The notes under the pieces were generated by a model, which saw nothing but the letters and a program-made list of their open reading frames with translations, made no database searches and was not told the DNA's origin. A stretch of 64,000 bases of DNA, from assembly GCA_963724385.1 (NCBI GenBank), contig CAVRUJ010000002.1, forward strand, positions 1,550,001-1,614,000, given 5' to 3'. Shown here piece by piece: positions 8,295-17,024 of this stretch. How positions within the stretch are numbered: position 1 is the stretch's first letter; every line of letters starts with the position of its first letter. A program made the position numbers and the translations under genes. This DNA comes from DASXQK01 sp963724385 (GTDB lineage Bacteria > Pseudomonadota > Alphaproteobacteria > Dongiales > Dongiaceae).

Positions 8295-9298
8295 GCAAAC
8301 CCGAGCGCGCGCGCAGGATCGCCGATTTCCTCGCGGCCCAAGGCTGGGGCGGGGCCGTGCGCCGGCCGCTGGCTGGCGACGCCTCCTTCCGGCGCTATGA
8401 GCGCCTGATGCTGGACGGACGGCCCCTGGTGCTGATGGATGCGCCGCCGCCCCAGGAAGACGTGCGGCCCTTCATGACCGTCGCCCGGCTGTTGGCGGAT
8501 ATCGGCTTGGCGGTACCCCGGATCTACGCCGCCGACGAAGAGGCGGGCCTGCTGTTGCTGGAGGATTTCGGCGACGATACCTATACGCGCCTCCTGGCTC
8601 GGGGCGAATCGGAACGCCGGCTCTACGAGCTCGCCGTCGATCTGCTGATCGCCTTGCATCGGGGCATGACCCGGCAAGCGCTGGCGCAGCTCCCGCCTTT
8701 CGACAGGGCGCGCGCGATGCGCGACGTGGGCCTGCTGCTGGATTGGTATTGGCCCGCTGTCCGGGGCAAGGAAGCGCCGGCGAAGACGCGGGCGGAATTC
8801 GAGGCCGCCTGGCAGGAGGCGCTGGTTCTCTGGCAACGCGTGCCGGAATCCCTGGTCCTGTTCGACTACCATGTGGACAACCTGATGCTGCTCGAGGGGC
8901 GCAGCGGCATCGGCGCCATCGGCCTGTTGGATTTCCAGGACGCCATGCGGGGGCCGCTTCCCTTCGATCTCGTCTCGCTCATCGACGATGCCAGGCGCGA
9001 CGTGCCGGCCGATCTCGCCCGCGATCTCCATCGGCGCTATCTCGCCGCCTTCCCGGCGCTTGATGCCGCCGCCTTCGAGGCGGCCTATGCCGCCTGCGGC
9101 GCGGAGCGCCATACGCGCATCCTCGGCACCTTCACCCGGCTATCCCGGCGCGACGGCAAGCACGGCTATCTCGCCTTCATCCCGCGGGTCTGGCGCCAGC
9201 TCGAGGCCCGCCTTGCCCATCCGGCCCTGGCGCCGCTCGCCCAATGGTTCGAGCGCCACTTGCCGCCCTCGGCGCGCGGCGTGCCGGCGGTGCCCTGA
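8291..9298 (+). CDS. amgK: aminoglycoside-phosphotransferase-fold sugar kinase, AmgK-type
   Basis: A 335-residue kinase of the APH/choline-kinase fold. AmgK phosphorylates N-acetylmuramate (and GlcNAc) at the anomeric position in the muropeptide recycling route that bypasses fosfomycin-sensitive steps. Catalytic-loop residues are visible in FDYHVDNLM and the metal-binding Asp in LLDFQDAMRGP. It lies between tsaE, which it overlaps by four bases, and murU, two bases downstream. The amgK–murU pair is the known recycling module and supports this function over antibiotic resistance. Confidence 0.85.
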   Translation: MSKPERARRIADFLAAQGWGGAVRRPLAGDASFRRYERLMLDGRPLVLMDAPPPQEDVRPFMTVARLLADIGLAVPRIYAADEEAGLLLLEDFGDDTYTRLLARGESERRLYELAVDLLIALHRGMTRQALAQLPPFDRARAMRDVGLLLDWYWPAVRGKEAPAKTRAEFEAAWQEALVLWQRVPESLVLFDYHVDNLMLLEGRSGIGAIGLLDFQDAMRGPLPFDLVSLIDDARRDVPADLARDLHRRYLAAFPALDAAAFEAAYAACGAERHTRILGTFTRLSRRDGKHGYLAFIPRVWRQLEARLAHPALAPLAQWFERHLPPSARGVPAVP

Positions 9299-9300
9299 TC

Positions 9301-10026
9301 ATGGCCGTGCCGAAGAAGGCCATGGTCTTGGCGGCCGGGCTCGGCACGCGCCTGCGCCCGCTCACCGAAAGCCGCCCCAAGGCGCTCGTCGAGGTGGCGG
9401 GCAAGACGCTTCTCGACCATGCGCTCGATCGCCTGGCCGAGGCGGGCGTCGAGGATGCCGTGGTCAACACCCATCACCTGGCCGATCGGGTCGAGCGCCA
9501 TCTCGCCGGGCGGACCTGGCCGCGCATCCACCTCTCCCGCGAGCCCGAGATTCTCGACACCGGCGGCGGCATCGCCAAGGCGCTGCCCCTGCTGGGACCC
9601 GATCCCTTCTACGTGGTCAATGCCAAGATCGTCTGGCAGGGCGGACGCAAGGACGCGCTGCTCCAGCTCGCCGACGCCTGGAATGGGGCCGAGATGGACG
9701 GACTCCTGCTCATGCAGCCTACGGCGGCGGCCGTGGGCTATGACGGGCTGGGCGACTTCACCATGGACCAGCTCGGCCGCCTGGCCTGGCGCGAACCCCA
9801 CATGGTCGCGCCATTCGTCTATGCCAGCATCCAGATCCTGCACCCGCGGCTGTTCGAGGGCGCGCCCAAGGGCGCCTTTCCCCTGCGCGCGCTTTGGACC
9901 CGCGCCATGGAAGCGGGCCGGCTGTTCGGGCTTCGCCATGACGGCGACTGGTATCACGTCGCGACCGCAGCCGGCCTGGCCGAGGTCGAGCGCAGGCTCG
10001 CGCTCTCCGGCCGCCTCGCACCATGA
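9301..10026 (+). CDS. murU: N-acetylmuramate-1-phosphate uridylyltransferase
   Basis: A 241-residue nucleotidyltransferase that turns MurNAc-1-phosphate into UDP-MurNAc, the step after AmgK. The N-terminal signature MVLAAGLGTRLRPLTESRPK carries the nucleotide-binding loop and the catalytic lysine. DTGGGIAKAL and a late FVYASIQI segment match sugar-phosphate nucleotidyltransferases. The length is that of MurU rather than of larger GlmU or GalU enzymes. It starts two bases after amgK and ends seven bases before addB. Confidence 0.86.
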   Translation: MAVPKKAMVLAAGLGTRLRPLTESRPKALVEVAGKTLLDHALDRLAEAGVEDAVVNTHHLADRVERHLAGRTWPRIHLSREPEILDTGGGIAKALPLLGPDPFYVVNAKIVWQGGRKDALLQLADAWNGAEMDGLLLMQPTAAAVGYDGLGDFTMDQLGRLAWREPHMVAPFVYASIQILHPRLFEGAPKGAFPLRALWTRAMEAGRLFGLRHDGDWYHVATAAGLAEVERRLALSGRLAP

Positions 10027-10033
10027 GCCGGCC

Positions 10034-13021
10034 ATGAGCCGAGCCGACCGCCGGGTCTACAGCATTCCCGCCGGCACCGGCTTTCTCGACGCCTTGGCCG
10101 AGGGCGTGCTGGCCGAGACGGCCGGCGACCCGATGGTCCTCTCGGGCTACCGCATCCTGCTGCCGACCCGGCGCGCCTGCCGGGCCTTGCAGGAAGCTTT
10201 CCTGCGTAATAGCGGCGGCCGGCCTTTGCTGCTGCCGCGACTGGAACCGCTGGGCGACATCGACGCCGAGGAACTGCTGCTGGCCGGCGACATCGAAGCG
10301 GCCATGGCCGGCGAGTCTTCCCTCGATTTGCCGCCCGCGGTGGGGCCGCTGCGCCGCCAGCTTCTGCTGAGCCGGGCCGTTCTGGCCGCCCGGCACAACT
10401 TCTCAGGCAAGCCCTTCGGCATGGACCAGGCCGCGCGCCTGGCAACCGAGCTCGCGAAGCTCCTGGATCAGATGACCACCGAAGGCGTGGGCTTCGACCG
10501 GTTGCAGGGGCTTGCCGGCGAGCATGCCGAGCATTGGCAGCACACGCTGAATTTTCTTGAGGTCCTGTCCAAGGCCTGGCCGGAGATGTTGAAGGCCGAA
10601 GGCGCCATCGATCCGGCCGATCGGCGCAACCGCCTGCTTGCGGCCGAGGCCGAGCGGCTGCGCAAGAGGCCGCCCGAGACGCCGCTCATCGCCGCCGGCT
10701 CGACGGGCAGCATCCCGGCGACCGCCTCGCTGCTCGCGGTCATTGCGGGCCTGCCCATGGGCCGGGTCGTGCTGCCGGGCCTCGAGCGCGAATGGGACCA
10801 GGAGACCTGGACCGCCATCGAGGAGGACCCCGTCCATCCGCAGCACGGCATGGCCATGCTGCTGCGCCGTATCGGCCTCCGGCCGGACGAGGTCGAGGAG
10901 TGGCCGTGGTCTGAGCCGCACTCGGCCCCGCCCAGCCGCCGGCGCCTGCTCTCGGAAGCCCTGCGCCCGGCCGAGACGACGGAATCCTGGCGGGCTTTCG
11001 CCGAGAAGGAAGACCGCAAGGGCCTGGAGCTGGCGCTCAGCGATGTCCAACGGGTCGATTGCTCCACCCTCGAAGAGGAAGCGCGCGTCATCGCGCTCAG
11101 CCTGCGGGGCGCCCTGGAAACTCCCGGCAAGCGCGCCGTCCTCATCACGCCCGATCGGACGCTCGCCCGCCGGGTTGCGGCCGAGCTTCGGCGCTGGAAC
11201 CTGGAGATCGATGATTCCGCTGGGCAGCCGCTGAACTTGACTCCGCCGGCGATTCTCCTGCGGCTGGCGGCGGATGTCGCGGCCGAGACGGCGCCGGTTT
11301 CGCTTCTCGCCCTGCTGAAGCATCCGCTGGCGGCGCTCAGCCGCGAGCCCGCGCATTGCCGGCGCCTTGCCCGGCAGCTCGATCGCGCGTTGCGGGGCCC
11401 GCGCCCGCGGCCGGGTTTGCGGCGTCTTGCCCGTTCCAAGGCCTTCGATGCGGAATTGCGCGCGCTCATCGGCGACCTCGCCCAATGGACCGAGCCTTTC
11501 ACCGCGCTCTTGCGCCGACGCAAGGCCAGCCCGCGAGAGCTCCTGGCCGCCCATGTCGGTCTCGCGGAACGGCTTGCCGCCAGCCAATCCGAATCCGGTC
11601 CCGACCGGCTTTGGGCCGGGGAGGCGGGCGAAGCCATGGCCGAGTTCGTCGCCGAGCTGGACGAGGCCCTTGCCGATTTCCCACCCATGGATGGCCGGCG
11701 CTGGATGGCACTTCTCGATGCGCTGCTCGCAGGGCGCGTCCAAAGGCCGCGCTTCGGCAGGCATCCTCGTCTCGCCATCTGGGGACCGCTCGAAGCCCGG
11801 CTCCAGCAGGCCGACACCGTCATCCTGGGCGGGCTCAACGAGGGAACCTGGCCGCCCGAATCGCCGATCGATCCCTGGTTCAGCCGACCCATGCGCCGGG
11901 CCTTGGGCCTTTCCTCCATCGACCGGCGCATCGGCCAGGCGGCCCATGATTTCCTCCAGGCCGCGGCCAGCGCGCCATCGCTCATGCTCACCCGTTCGCT
12001 CAGAGTGGAGGGCGCGCCGACGGTGCCGTCGCGCTGGCTTTTGCGCCTGGACAGCCTGCTCCGTCTCGTCGGCATCAAGCCCGAGACGATTCACGCCGGC
12101 GTCTGGCTCGGCTGGCAGGCCGGGCTGGATGGGCGCCCGGCGTTCAAGCCCGCCCGCGCGCCAGCGCCCTGCCCGCCCGTGCCCTTGCGCCCCAGCAGGC
12201 TCTCGGTGACCGAGATCGAAACCTGGATGCGCGATCCCTACGCCATCTATGCCAAGCACATTCTCGGGCTGGAGCCGCTCGATCCTCTCGATGCCGACCC
12301 GACCGCGGCCGAGCGCGGCAGCTTCATTCACGAAGCGCTGGAAAAATTCGTCGGCGCCCATCCCGACGGGTTGCCGAAGGATGCTTACGCCAAGCTTCTC
12401 GACTGCGGGCGCAAGGCCTTTGGCCGGGCGCTCGAATGGCCGACGGTTCAGGCCTTCTGGTGGCCGCGCTTCGAGCGCATCGCCCGGTGGTTCCTCGACG
12501 TGGAAGCGCAGCGGCGCCCGCTTGTCGCGGCCAGTCTCGTGGAGGCGCGCGGCGAGCTCGAACTGTTGCTCCCCGGCTGCCGGCCCTTCCGATTGAGGGG
12601 CAAGGCCGACCGCATCGATCGGCTGAGGGCCGGAGGGCTCGTCATCATCGACTACAAGACCGGCCGGGTTCCGACCTCGCCCCAGGTGGAAAACCTCCAC
12701 GCCCCGCAATTGCCCCTGGAAGCGGCCATGGTCTCAGCCGGCGCCTTCGCTGGGATCGAGAAGGCCAAGGTCGCCGAGCTTGCTTACTGGAGCCTCAAGG
12801 GAGGCCGCGAGATCGCCGAGATCCTCCCGATCAAGGGCGACGCTGGCGAACTCGGCGCCCGGGCTCGCGCGCAGCTCGAGAAGCTGATCGCGGCTTATGA
12901 AGATCCGGCGATGCCCTATCTGCCTCTCCCGGATCCGGATTTCGGCCTGGCCGCAGGACCCTATGACCAGCTTTCCCGGCGCGGCGAATGGGGGATCGAG
13001 CGCGGCGAGGGCGCGCCATGA
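10034..13021 (+). CDS. addB: double-strand break repair protein AddB
   Basis: A 995-residue subunit of the AddAB helicase-nuclease that resects double-strand breaks before RecA loading. The C-terminal PD-(D/E)XK nuclease block is visible: GSFIHEALEKF, then RGKADRIDRL, then VIIDYKTGRVPTSP. The N-terminus (GYRILLPTRRACRALQEAF) is the degenerate helicase-like part, without a functional Walker A, as usual in alphaproteobacterial AddB. The ATG at 10034 follows murU closely, and the stop overlaps the addA start by four bases, fitting stoichiometric co-translation. Confidence 0.93.
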   Translation: MSRADRRVYSIPAGTGFLDALAEGVLAETAGDPMVLSGYRILLPTRRACRALQEAFLRNSGGRPLLLPRLEPLGDIDAEELLLAGDIEAAMAGESSLDLPPAVGPLRRQLLLSRAVLAARHNFSGKPFGMDQAARLATELAKLLDQMTTEGVGFDRLQGLAGEHAEHWQHTLNFLEVLSKAWPEMLKAEGAIDPADRRNRLLAAEAERLRKRPPETPLIAAGSTGSIPATASLLAVIAGLPMGRVVLPGLEREWDQETWTAIEEDPVHPQHGMAMLLRRIGLRPDEVEEWPWSEPHSAPPSRRRLLSEALRPAETTESWRAFAEKEDRKGLELALSDVQRVDCSTLEEEARVIALSLRGALETPGKRAVLITPDRTLARRVAAELRRWNLEIDDSAGQPLNLTPPAILLRLAADVAAETAPVSLLALLKHPLAALSREPAHCRRLARQLDRALRGPRPRPGLRRLARSKAFDAELRALIGDLAQWTEPFTALLRRRKASPRELLAAHVGLAERLAASQSESGPDRLWAGEAGEAMAEFVAELDEALADFPPMDGRRWMALLDALLAGRVQRPRFGRHPRLAIWGPLEARLQQADTVILGGLNEGTWPPESPIDPWFSRPMRRALGLSSIDRRIGQAAHDFLQAAASAPSLMLTRSLRVEGAPTVPSRWLLRLDSLLRLVGIKPETIHAGVWLGWQAGLDGRPAFKPARAPAPCPPVPLRPSRLSVTEIETWMRDPYAIYAKHILGLEPLDPLDADPTAAERGSFIHEALEKFVGAHPDGLPKDAYAKLLDCGRKAFGRALEWPTVQAFWWPRFERIARWFLDVEAQRRPLVAASLVEARGELELLLPGCRPFRLRGKADRIDRLRAGGLVIIDYKTGRVPTSPQVENLHAPQLPLEAAMVSAGAFAGIEKAKVAELAYWSLKGGREIAEILPIKGDAGELGARARAQLEKLIAAYEDPAMPYLPLPDPDFGLAAGPYDQLSRRGEWGIERGEGAP

Positions 13022-16000
13022 CCGAGCTCACGCCTGAAGCCATGCGCCGGCGCGCGGTCGAAATTCAACGCCGGGCGGCGGAGCCTGCACATAGCGTCTG
13101 GGTCACGGCCTCAGCCGGCACCGGCAAGACCACGGTGCTGACCGACCGCGCCCTCAGGCTTCTGATGGCCGGCTGCAAGCCGGAGCGCCTGCTGGCCCTC
13201 ACCTTCACCAAGGCCGCCGCGGCCGAAATGGCCAACCGGATCGCCGAGCGTCTCGCCCTATGGGCGACGATGGAAGAGGGCGACCTGGCCAAATCCCTCG
13301 ACCTGCTGCTGGGTCGCGGCGCTTCGGACGAGGAACGCAGCCTAGCCCGTCGCCTGTTCGCCCGGGTCCTGGATACGCCCGGGGGCATGCGGATCATGAC
13401 CATCCATGCCTTCTGCCAATCGCTGCTGCGCCGTTTTCCCCTCGAGGCCGGGATCGCGCCCCATTTCGAGCTTCTGGACGAACGCGGCAGCGCCGAGCTC
13501 CTGGCCAAGGCCCAGGAGGAAATGCTGGAACAGGCGGCGGAAAGCGAAAGCGGCCCGCTCGCGCGCGCGCTCTCGGTCGTCAACAGCCGGATCAATGAGC
13601 TGGATTTCGCCGATCTGCTGGCCGGTCTCATCGGCGCCAGGGGCAAGCTCGATCGCCTGATCCGGCGCCACGGCACCCTCGAAGCCGTGATCGCGGCCAC
13701 CAAGCGAAAGCTGGGTCTGGCGGCGAACGAGGACGAGGCGAGCCTGCTGGCGGCCGGCATGGCCGAGGGCAGCTTCGATCGCGCGGCGCTGACCGCCGCT
13801 GCCGGGGCGCTCGCCAAGTCGTCGAAAAGCGACCGGCCCCGTGGCGAACGGCTCGCTCGCTGGCTCGCCGTCGAGCCAACCGAGCGGGCTGCTGGTTTCG
13901 AAGACTACGCCGGAATTTTCCTGCCCAAGGAGAAAGACCGGGTTCGCGCCAAGCTGGCGGCGGCCGAAGCCCGCAAGCTCCTTCCGCGAATCGACGAAGT
14001 CTTGGGCGCCGAAGCTGAGCGCCTGCTGGCTCTCTGCCGGCGCCTGGCCGCCGCGCGGCTGGCCGAGGCGACCGCCGCCCTCATGGTCCTCGGCGCCGAC
14101 ATCCTGGAGCGCTATCGGCGCCTCAAGGACGAGCGCGCCGCCCTCGACTACGAGGACCTGATCCTCTCGGCACGCTGGCTGCTCGAGCGGCCCGGGATCG
14201 CGCCCTGGGTGCTCTACAAGCTGGACGGCGGCCTCGACCACATTCTCCTGGACGAGGCCCAGGATACCAGCCCGGCCCAATGGGAGATCGTGGCGCGGCT
14301 GGCGGAGGAATTCTTCGTCGGCGAAACGGCGCAGCCGGGTCCGCGCACCGTCTTCGCCGTGGGCGATGCCAAGCAATCGATTTTCGCATTCCAGGGCGCC
14401 GATCCGGCGGCCTTCGCCGACATGCGCCGGCATTTCGCGGCCAGGATCGAGGGCATGGGAAGCCAGCTTCAGGATGTTCCCCTCGACATCTCCTTCCGCT
14501 CCACCGAAGCGGTGCTGAAGGCCGTGGATGCCGTCTTCGCCCTGCCGGAGATGCAGGAAGGTGTGGCCCTCGACGGTCGCGTCATCGCCCATAGCTCAGC
14601 CCGCCCCGGCCAGGCGGGGCACGTGGAGGTCTGGCCGCTTGTCCAACCCTTGGCGCGCGAGCCAAGGGCCGAATGGCAGCCGCTGCGCGAACGCCGGCCC
14701 GGCGATTCGCCCCGAGAGCGCCTGGCACGGCTGATCGCCGAGCGCATTGCCGGCATGCTGGCGAAGGGCGAGAGGCTGGAATCCCGCGGCCGGCCGTTGC
14801 GCCCGGGGGATTTCCTGATCCTGGTCCGCCATCGCGACGCGCTGGTCGAGGATCTCGTGCGCGAATTGAAGAAGCGGCGCGTGGCCGTCGCCGGAGTCGA
14901 CCGCATGCGTCTCATGGACCAGCTCGCGGTCCAGGACCTCGTCGCCTGGGGCCGGTTCCTGCTGCTGCCCGAGGACGATTTCAACCTCGCCGTCTTGCTG
15001 AAGAGCCCGCTCGTCGGCCTCGGCGAGGACGAGCTTTTCGCGCTCGCCACGGAACGCGAGAACCGGAGCCTGTGGGAAGAGCTTCAGCGCCGGCCGGAAT
15101 TCGCCGCGGTACGCGAGCTTCTCGCCGACAGCCTCGCCCGGGTCGACTTCATGCCGCCCCATGAGCTCTATGCCGATCTCCTGGGCCGGCTCCAGGGGCG
15201 CGCCAGGCTCTTGGGCCGGCTCGGCCCCGACGTCGCCGATCCCTTGAGCGAATTCGTCAACCTGGCGCTCTCTTACGAGCGCGAACATGTGCCCTCGCTT
15301 CAGGGCTTTCTTCACTGGCTCGAGCGGGACGAGGGCGAGATCAAGCGGGAGAGCGAGCCTTCCGGCGCAGGCCTGGTCCGCATCATGACCGTCCATGGCG
15401 CCAAGGGTCTCCAGGCCCCCATCGTCTTCCTGCCCGACACGCTGTACCGGTCCAGCAAGCCAGCGCGCCTGTTCTGGCTGCCGGAAGGCGATGGCGGCTT
15501 TCTGCTCTGGCCGGCCCGCGTCGAGGACGACGACCCGCTTTCTGCCGCGGCCAGGGCGGCCGGCAAGGCGGCCAGCCAGCGGGAAGAACGCCGGCTGCTT
15601 TATGTTGCCCTCACCCGGGCCGAGGACAGGCTTTACATCTGCGGCTGGCAGGGCGGGAACCCGCCGTCCGAGGATTGCTGGTATCGCACGATCCTTCGCG
15701 GCCTCGACGGCCTGGCGGCACCGGTCCCCTTCGACAGCCGCGCCGAGCTCGGCCGGGATGGCTGGACCGGCGAGGCCCTGCTCATCGACGAGCCGCAGCA
15801 TCGAAAGCCCGAAGCCGATCTCGTTCGTTCCCGGGGTACCCCGCCGCTCGATGCCGCGCCGGCGCCGTGGATCGCGGTGGCGCCGGCGCCCGAGCCCCTG
15901 CCCGGCCGGCCCCTCAGCCCCTCGCGGCTGGGGGAGGAGCCCGCTGTCTCCGCACCCTTGGCCGCCAAGGGCGACGAACTGCGCTACCGGCGCGGACGGC

Positions 16001-16476
16001 TCATCCATCGCCTGCTCCAGAGCCTGCCCGACCTGCCCTCCGACCAGCGCAGCGCCGCGGCGGCGCGCTTCCTTGCCCAGCGCGCGCAAGACCTGGCCCC
16101 GGCCGCCCGGTCTGAGATCGCGAGCGAAACATTGCGCCTCTTGGCCGATCCGGCCTTCGCCCCGCTCTTCGGCCCCGGCAGCCGGGCCGAGATACCCATC
16201 GTCGGCGAACTTGGGCCCGGCACGGCCATTGCCGGCCAGATCGACCGGCTCCTGGTCACGGCCGAGGAAGTCCTCGCGGTCGATTACAAGACCAACCGGC
16301 CGGCCCCCCGGACGGCAGCCATGACGCCGCAGCCATACCTGCGGCAAATGGCAGCCTATCGCGCCGCGCTTGGCAAAATTTATCCAGGCAAATCAATACG
16401 CTGTGCTTTGCTCTGGACGGAGGAACCGCGCCTCATGGCGCTGCCCGAGGAACTGCTCCAGGCCCATTCACCTTGA
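13018..16476 (+). CDS. addA: double-strand break repair helicase AddA
   Basis: A 1152-residue UvrD-type helicase with a C-terminal nuclease, partner of AddB. Walker A is TASAGTGKTTVL near residue 34. Later helicase motifs include LLDEAQDTSPAQWEIV (Walker B region), VGDAKQSIFAFQGADP and TVHGAKGLQAPIVFLPDT. The carboxy-terminal nuclease carries GQIDRLL and AVDYKTNRP. Length and motif order are normal. The start overlaps the addB stop. The gene ends 80 bases before trxA. Confidence 0.95.
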   Translation: MTELTPEAMRRRAVEIQRRAAEPAHSVWVTASAGTGKTTVLTDRALRLLMAGCKPERLLALTFTKAAAAEMANRIAERLALWATMEEGDLAKSLDLLLGRGASDEERSLARRLFARVLDTPGGMRIMTIHAFCQSLLRRFPLEAGIAPHFELLDERGSAELLAKAQEEMLEQAAESESGPLARALSVVNSRINELDFADLLAGLIGARGKLDRLIRRHGTLEAVIAATKRKLGLAANEDEASLLAAGMAEGSFDRAALTAAAGALAKSSKSDRPRGERLARWLAVEPTERAAGFEDYAGIFLPKEKDRVRAKLAAAEARKLLPRIDEVLGAEAERLLALCRRLAAARLAEATAALMVLGADILERYRRLKDERAALDYEDLILSARWLLERPGIAPWVLYKLDGGLDHILLDEAQDTSPAQWEIVARLAEEFFVGETAQPGPRTVFAVGDAKQSIFAFQGADPAAFADMRRHFAARIEGMGSQLQDVPLDISFRSTEAVLKAVDAVFALPEMQEGVALDGRVIAHSSARPGQAGHVEVWPLVQPLAREPRAEWQPLRERRPGDSPRERLARLIAERIAGMLAKGERLESRGRPLRPGDFLILVRHRDALVEDLVRELKKRRVAVAGVDRMRLMDQLAVQDLVAWGRFLLLPEDDFNLAVLLKSPLVGLGEDELFALATERENRSLWEELQRRPEFAAVRELLADSLARVDFMPPHELYADLLGRLQGRARLLGRLGPDVADPLSEFVNLALSYEREHVPSLQGFLHWLERDEGEIKRESEPSGAGLVRIMTVHGAKGLQAPIVFLPDTLYRSSKPARLFWLPEGDGGFLLWPARVEDDDPLSAAARAAGKAASQREERRLLYVALTRAEDRLYICGWQGGNPPSEDCWYRTILRGLDGLAAPVPFDSRAELGRDGWTGEALLIDEPQHRKPEADLVRSRGTPPLDAAPAPWIAVAPAPEPLPGRPLSPSRLGEEPAVSAPLAAKGDELRYRRGRLIHRLLQSLPDLPSDQRSAAAARFLAQRAQDLAPAARSEIASETLRLLADPAFAPLFGPGSRAEIPIVGELGPGTAIAGQIDRLLVTAEEVLAVDYKTNRPAPRTAAMTPQPYLRQMAAYRAALGKIYPGKSIRCALLWTEEPRLMALPEELLQAHSP

Positions 16477-16556
16477 CCTGCCCTGCCCCGGTCCTTACCT
16501 TTTGGGGACGCAAGCCGGGCCCGGTCGGGTCCGCAAAATCCAGACAAGGAAAAGGC

Positions 16557-16910
16557 ATGATGGGTTCTCCCACCACCGTCGCAGACAAGAGCTCGACGAA
16601 GAAGATCACCGACCAGAGCTTCGAGCGGGACGTGCTGAAGGCTGCGGGCCCGGTGCTGGTCGACTACTGGGCGGAGTGGTGCGGCCCCTGCAAGATGATC
16701 GCCCCGGCGTTGGAGGAAATGGCGACCAGCCTTTCCGGCCGGCTGACGGTGGCCAAGATGAACATCGACGACAATCCCCAGACGCCGAAGAAGTACGGGG
16801 TACGCGGAATTCCCACCCTGATGCTGTTCAAGGGCGGCCAGGTGGCGGCGACGAAGATCGGCGCCTTGCCCAAGAACAAGCTCCTGGAATGGGTCGAATC
16901 GGTTCTCTGA
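16557..16910 (+). CDS. trxA: thioredoxin
   Basis: A 117-residue cytoplasmic dithiol reductase with the active site WCGPCK and the conserved cis-proline block RGIPTLMLFK. It carries a short N-terminal extension (MMGSPTTVADKSS) before the usual thioredoxin start. AAGGAAAAGG lies just upstream of two adjacent ATGs at 16557 and 16560. It is the last gene of the tsaE–addA operon and is followed by a strong terminator. Thioredoxin directly after addBA is usual in this group. Confidence 0.95.
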   Translation: MMGSPTTVADKSSTKKITDQSFERDVLKAAGPVLVDYWAEWCGPCKMIAPALEEMATSLSGRLTVAKMNIDDNPQTPKKYGVRGIPTLMLFKGGQVAATKIGALPKNKLLEWVESVL

Positions 16911-16936
16911 AGCCCGAAGACGCTTGTCTCTCTCGG

Positions 16937-16967
16937 AAAAGCCCCGCGCGAGCGGGGTTTTTCTTTT
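16937..16967 (+). terminator. rho-independent terminator of trxA
   Basis: CCCCGC (16942–16947) pairs with GCGGGG (16952–16957) around a GCGA tetraloop, followed by TTTTTCTTTT. It lies about 30 bases after the trxA stop and closes the operon. Confidence 0.9.
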
Positions 16968-17024
16968 GGGTGGTCTCAATCCTGGTTGTGGCCGCGCCGT
17001 AAGCCAGACCCAATCCCGGCGCGA

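Noticed and set aside
8291..9298. Aminoglycoside resistance kinase
   Set aside because: Fold is shared, but the adjacent murU gene and operon position fit MurNAc recycling.
10403..12709. Long antisense frame inside addB
   Set aside because: Same mirror effect; addB has clear nuclease motifs and operon context, while the antisense product has none.
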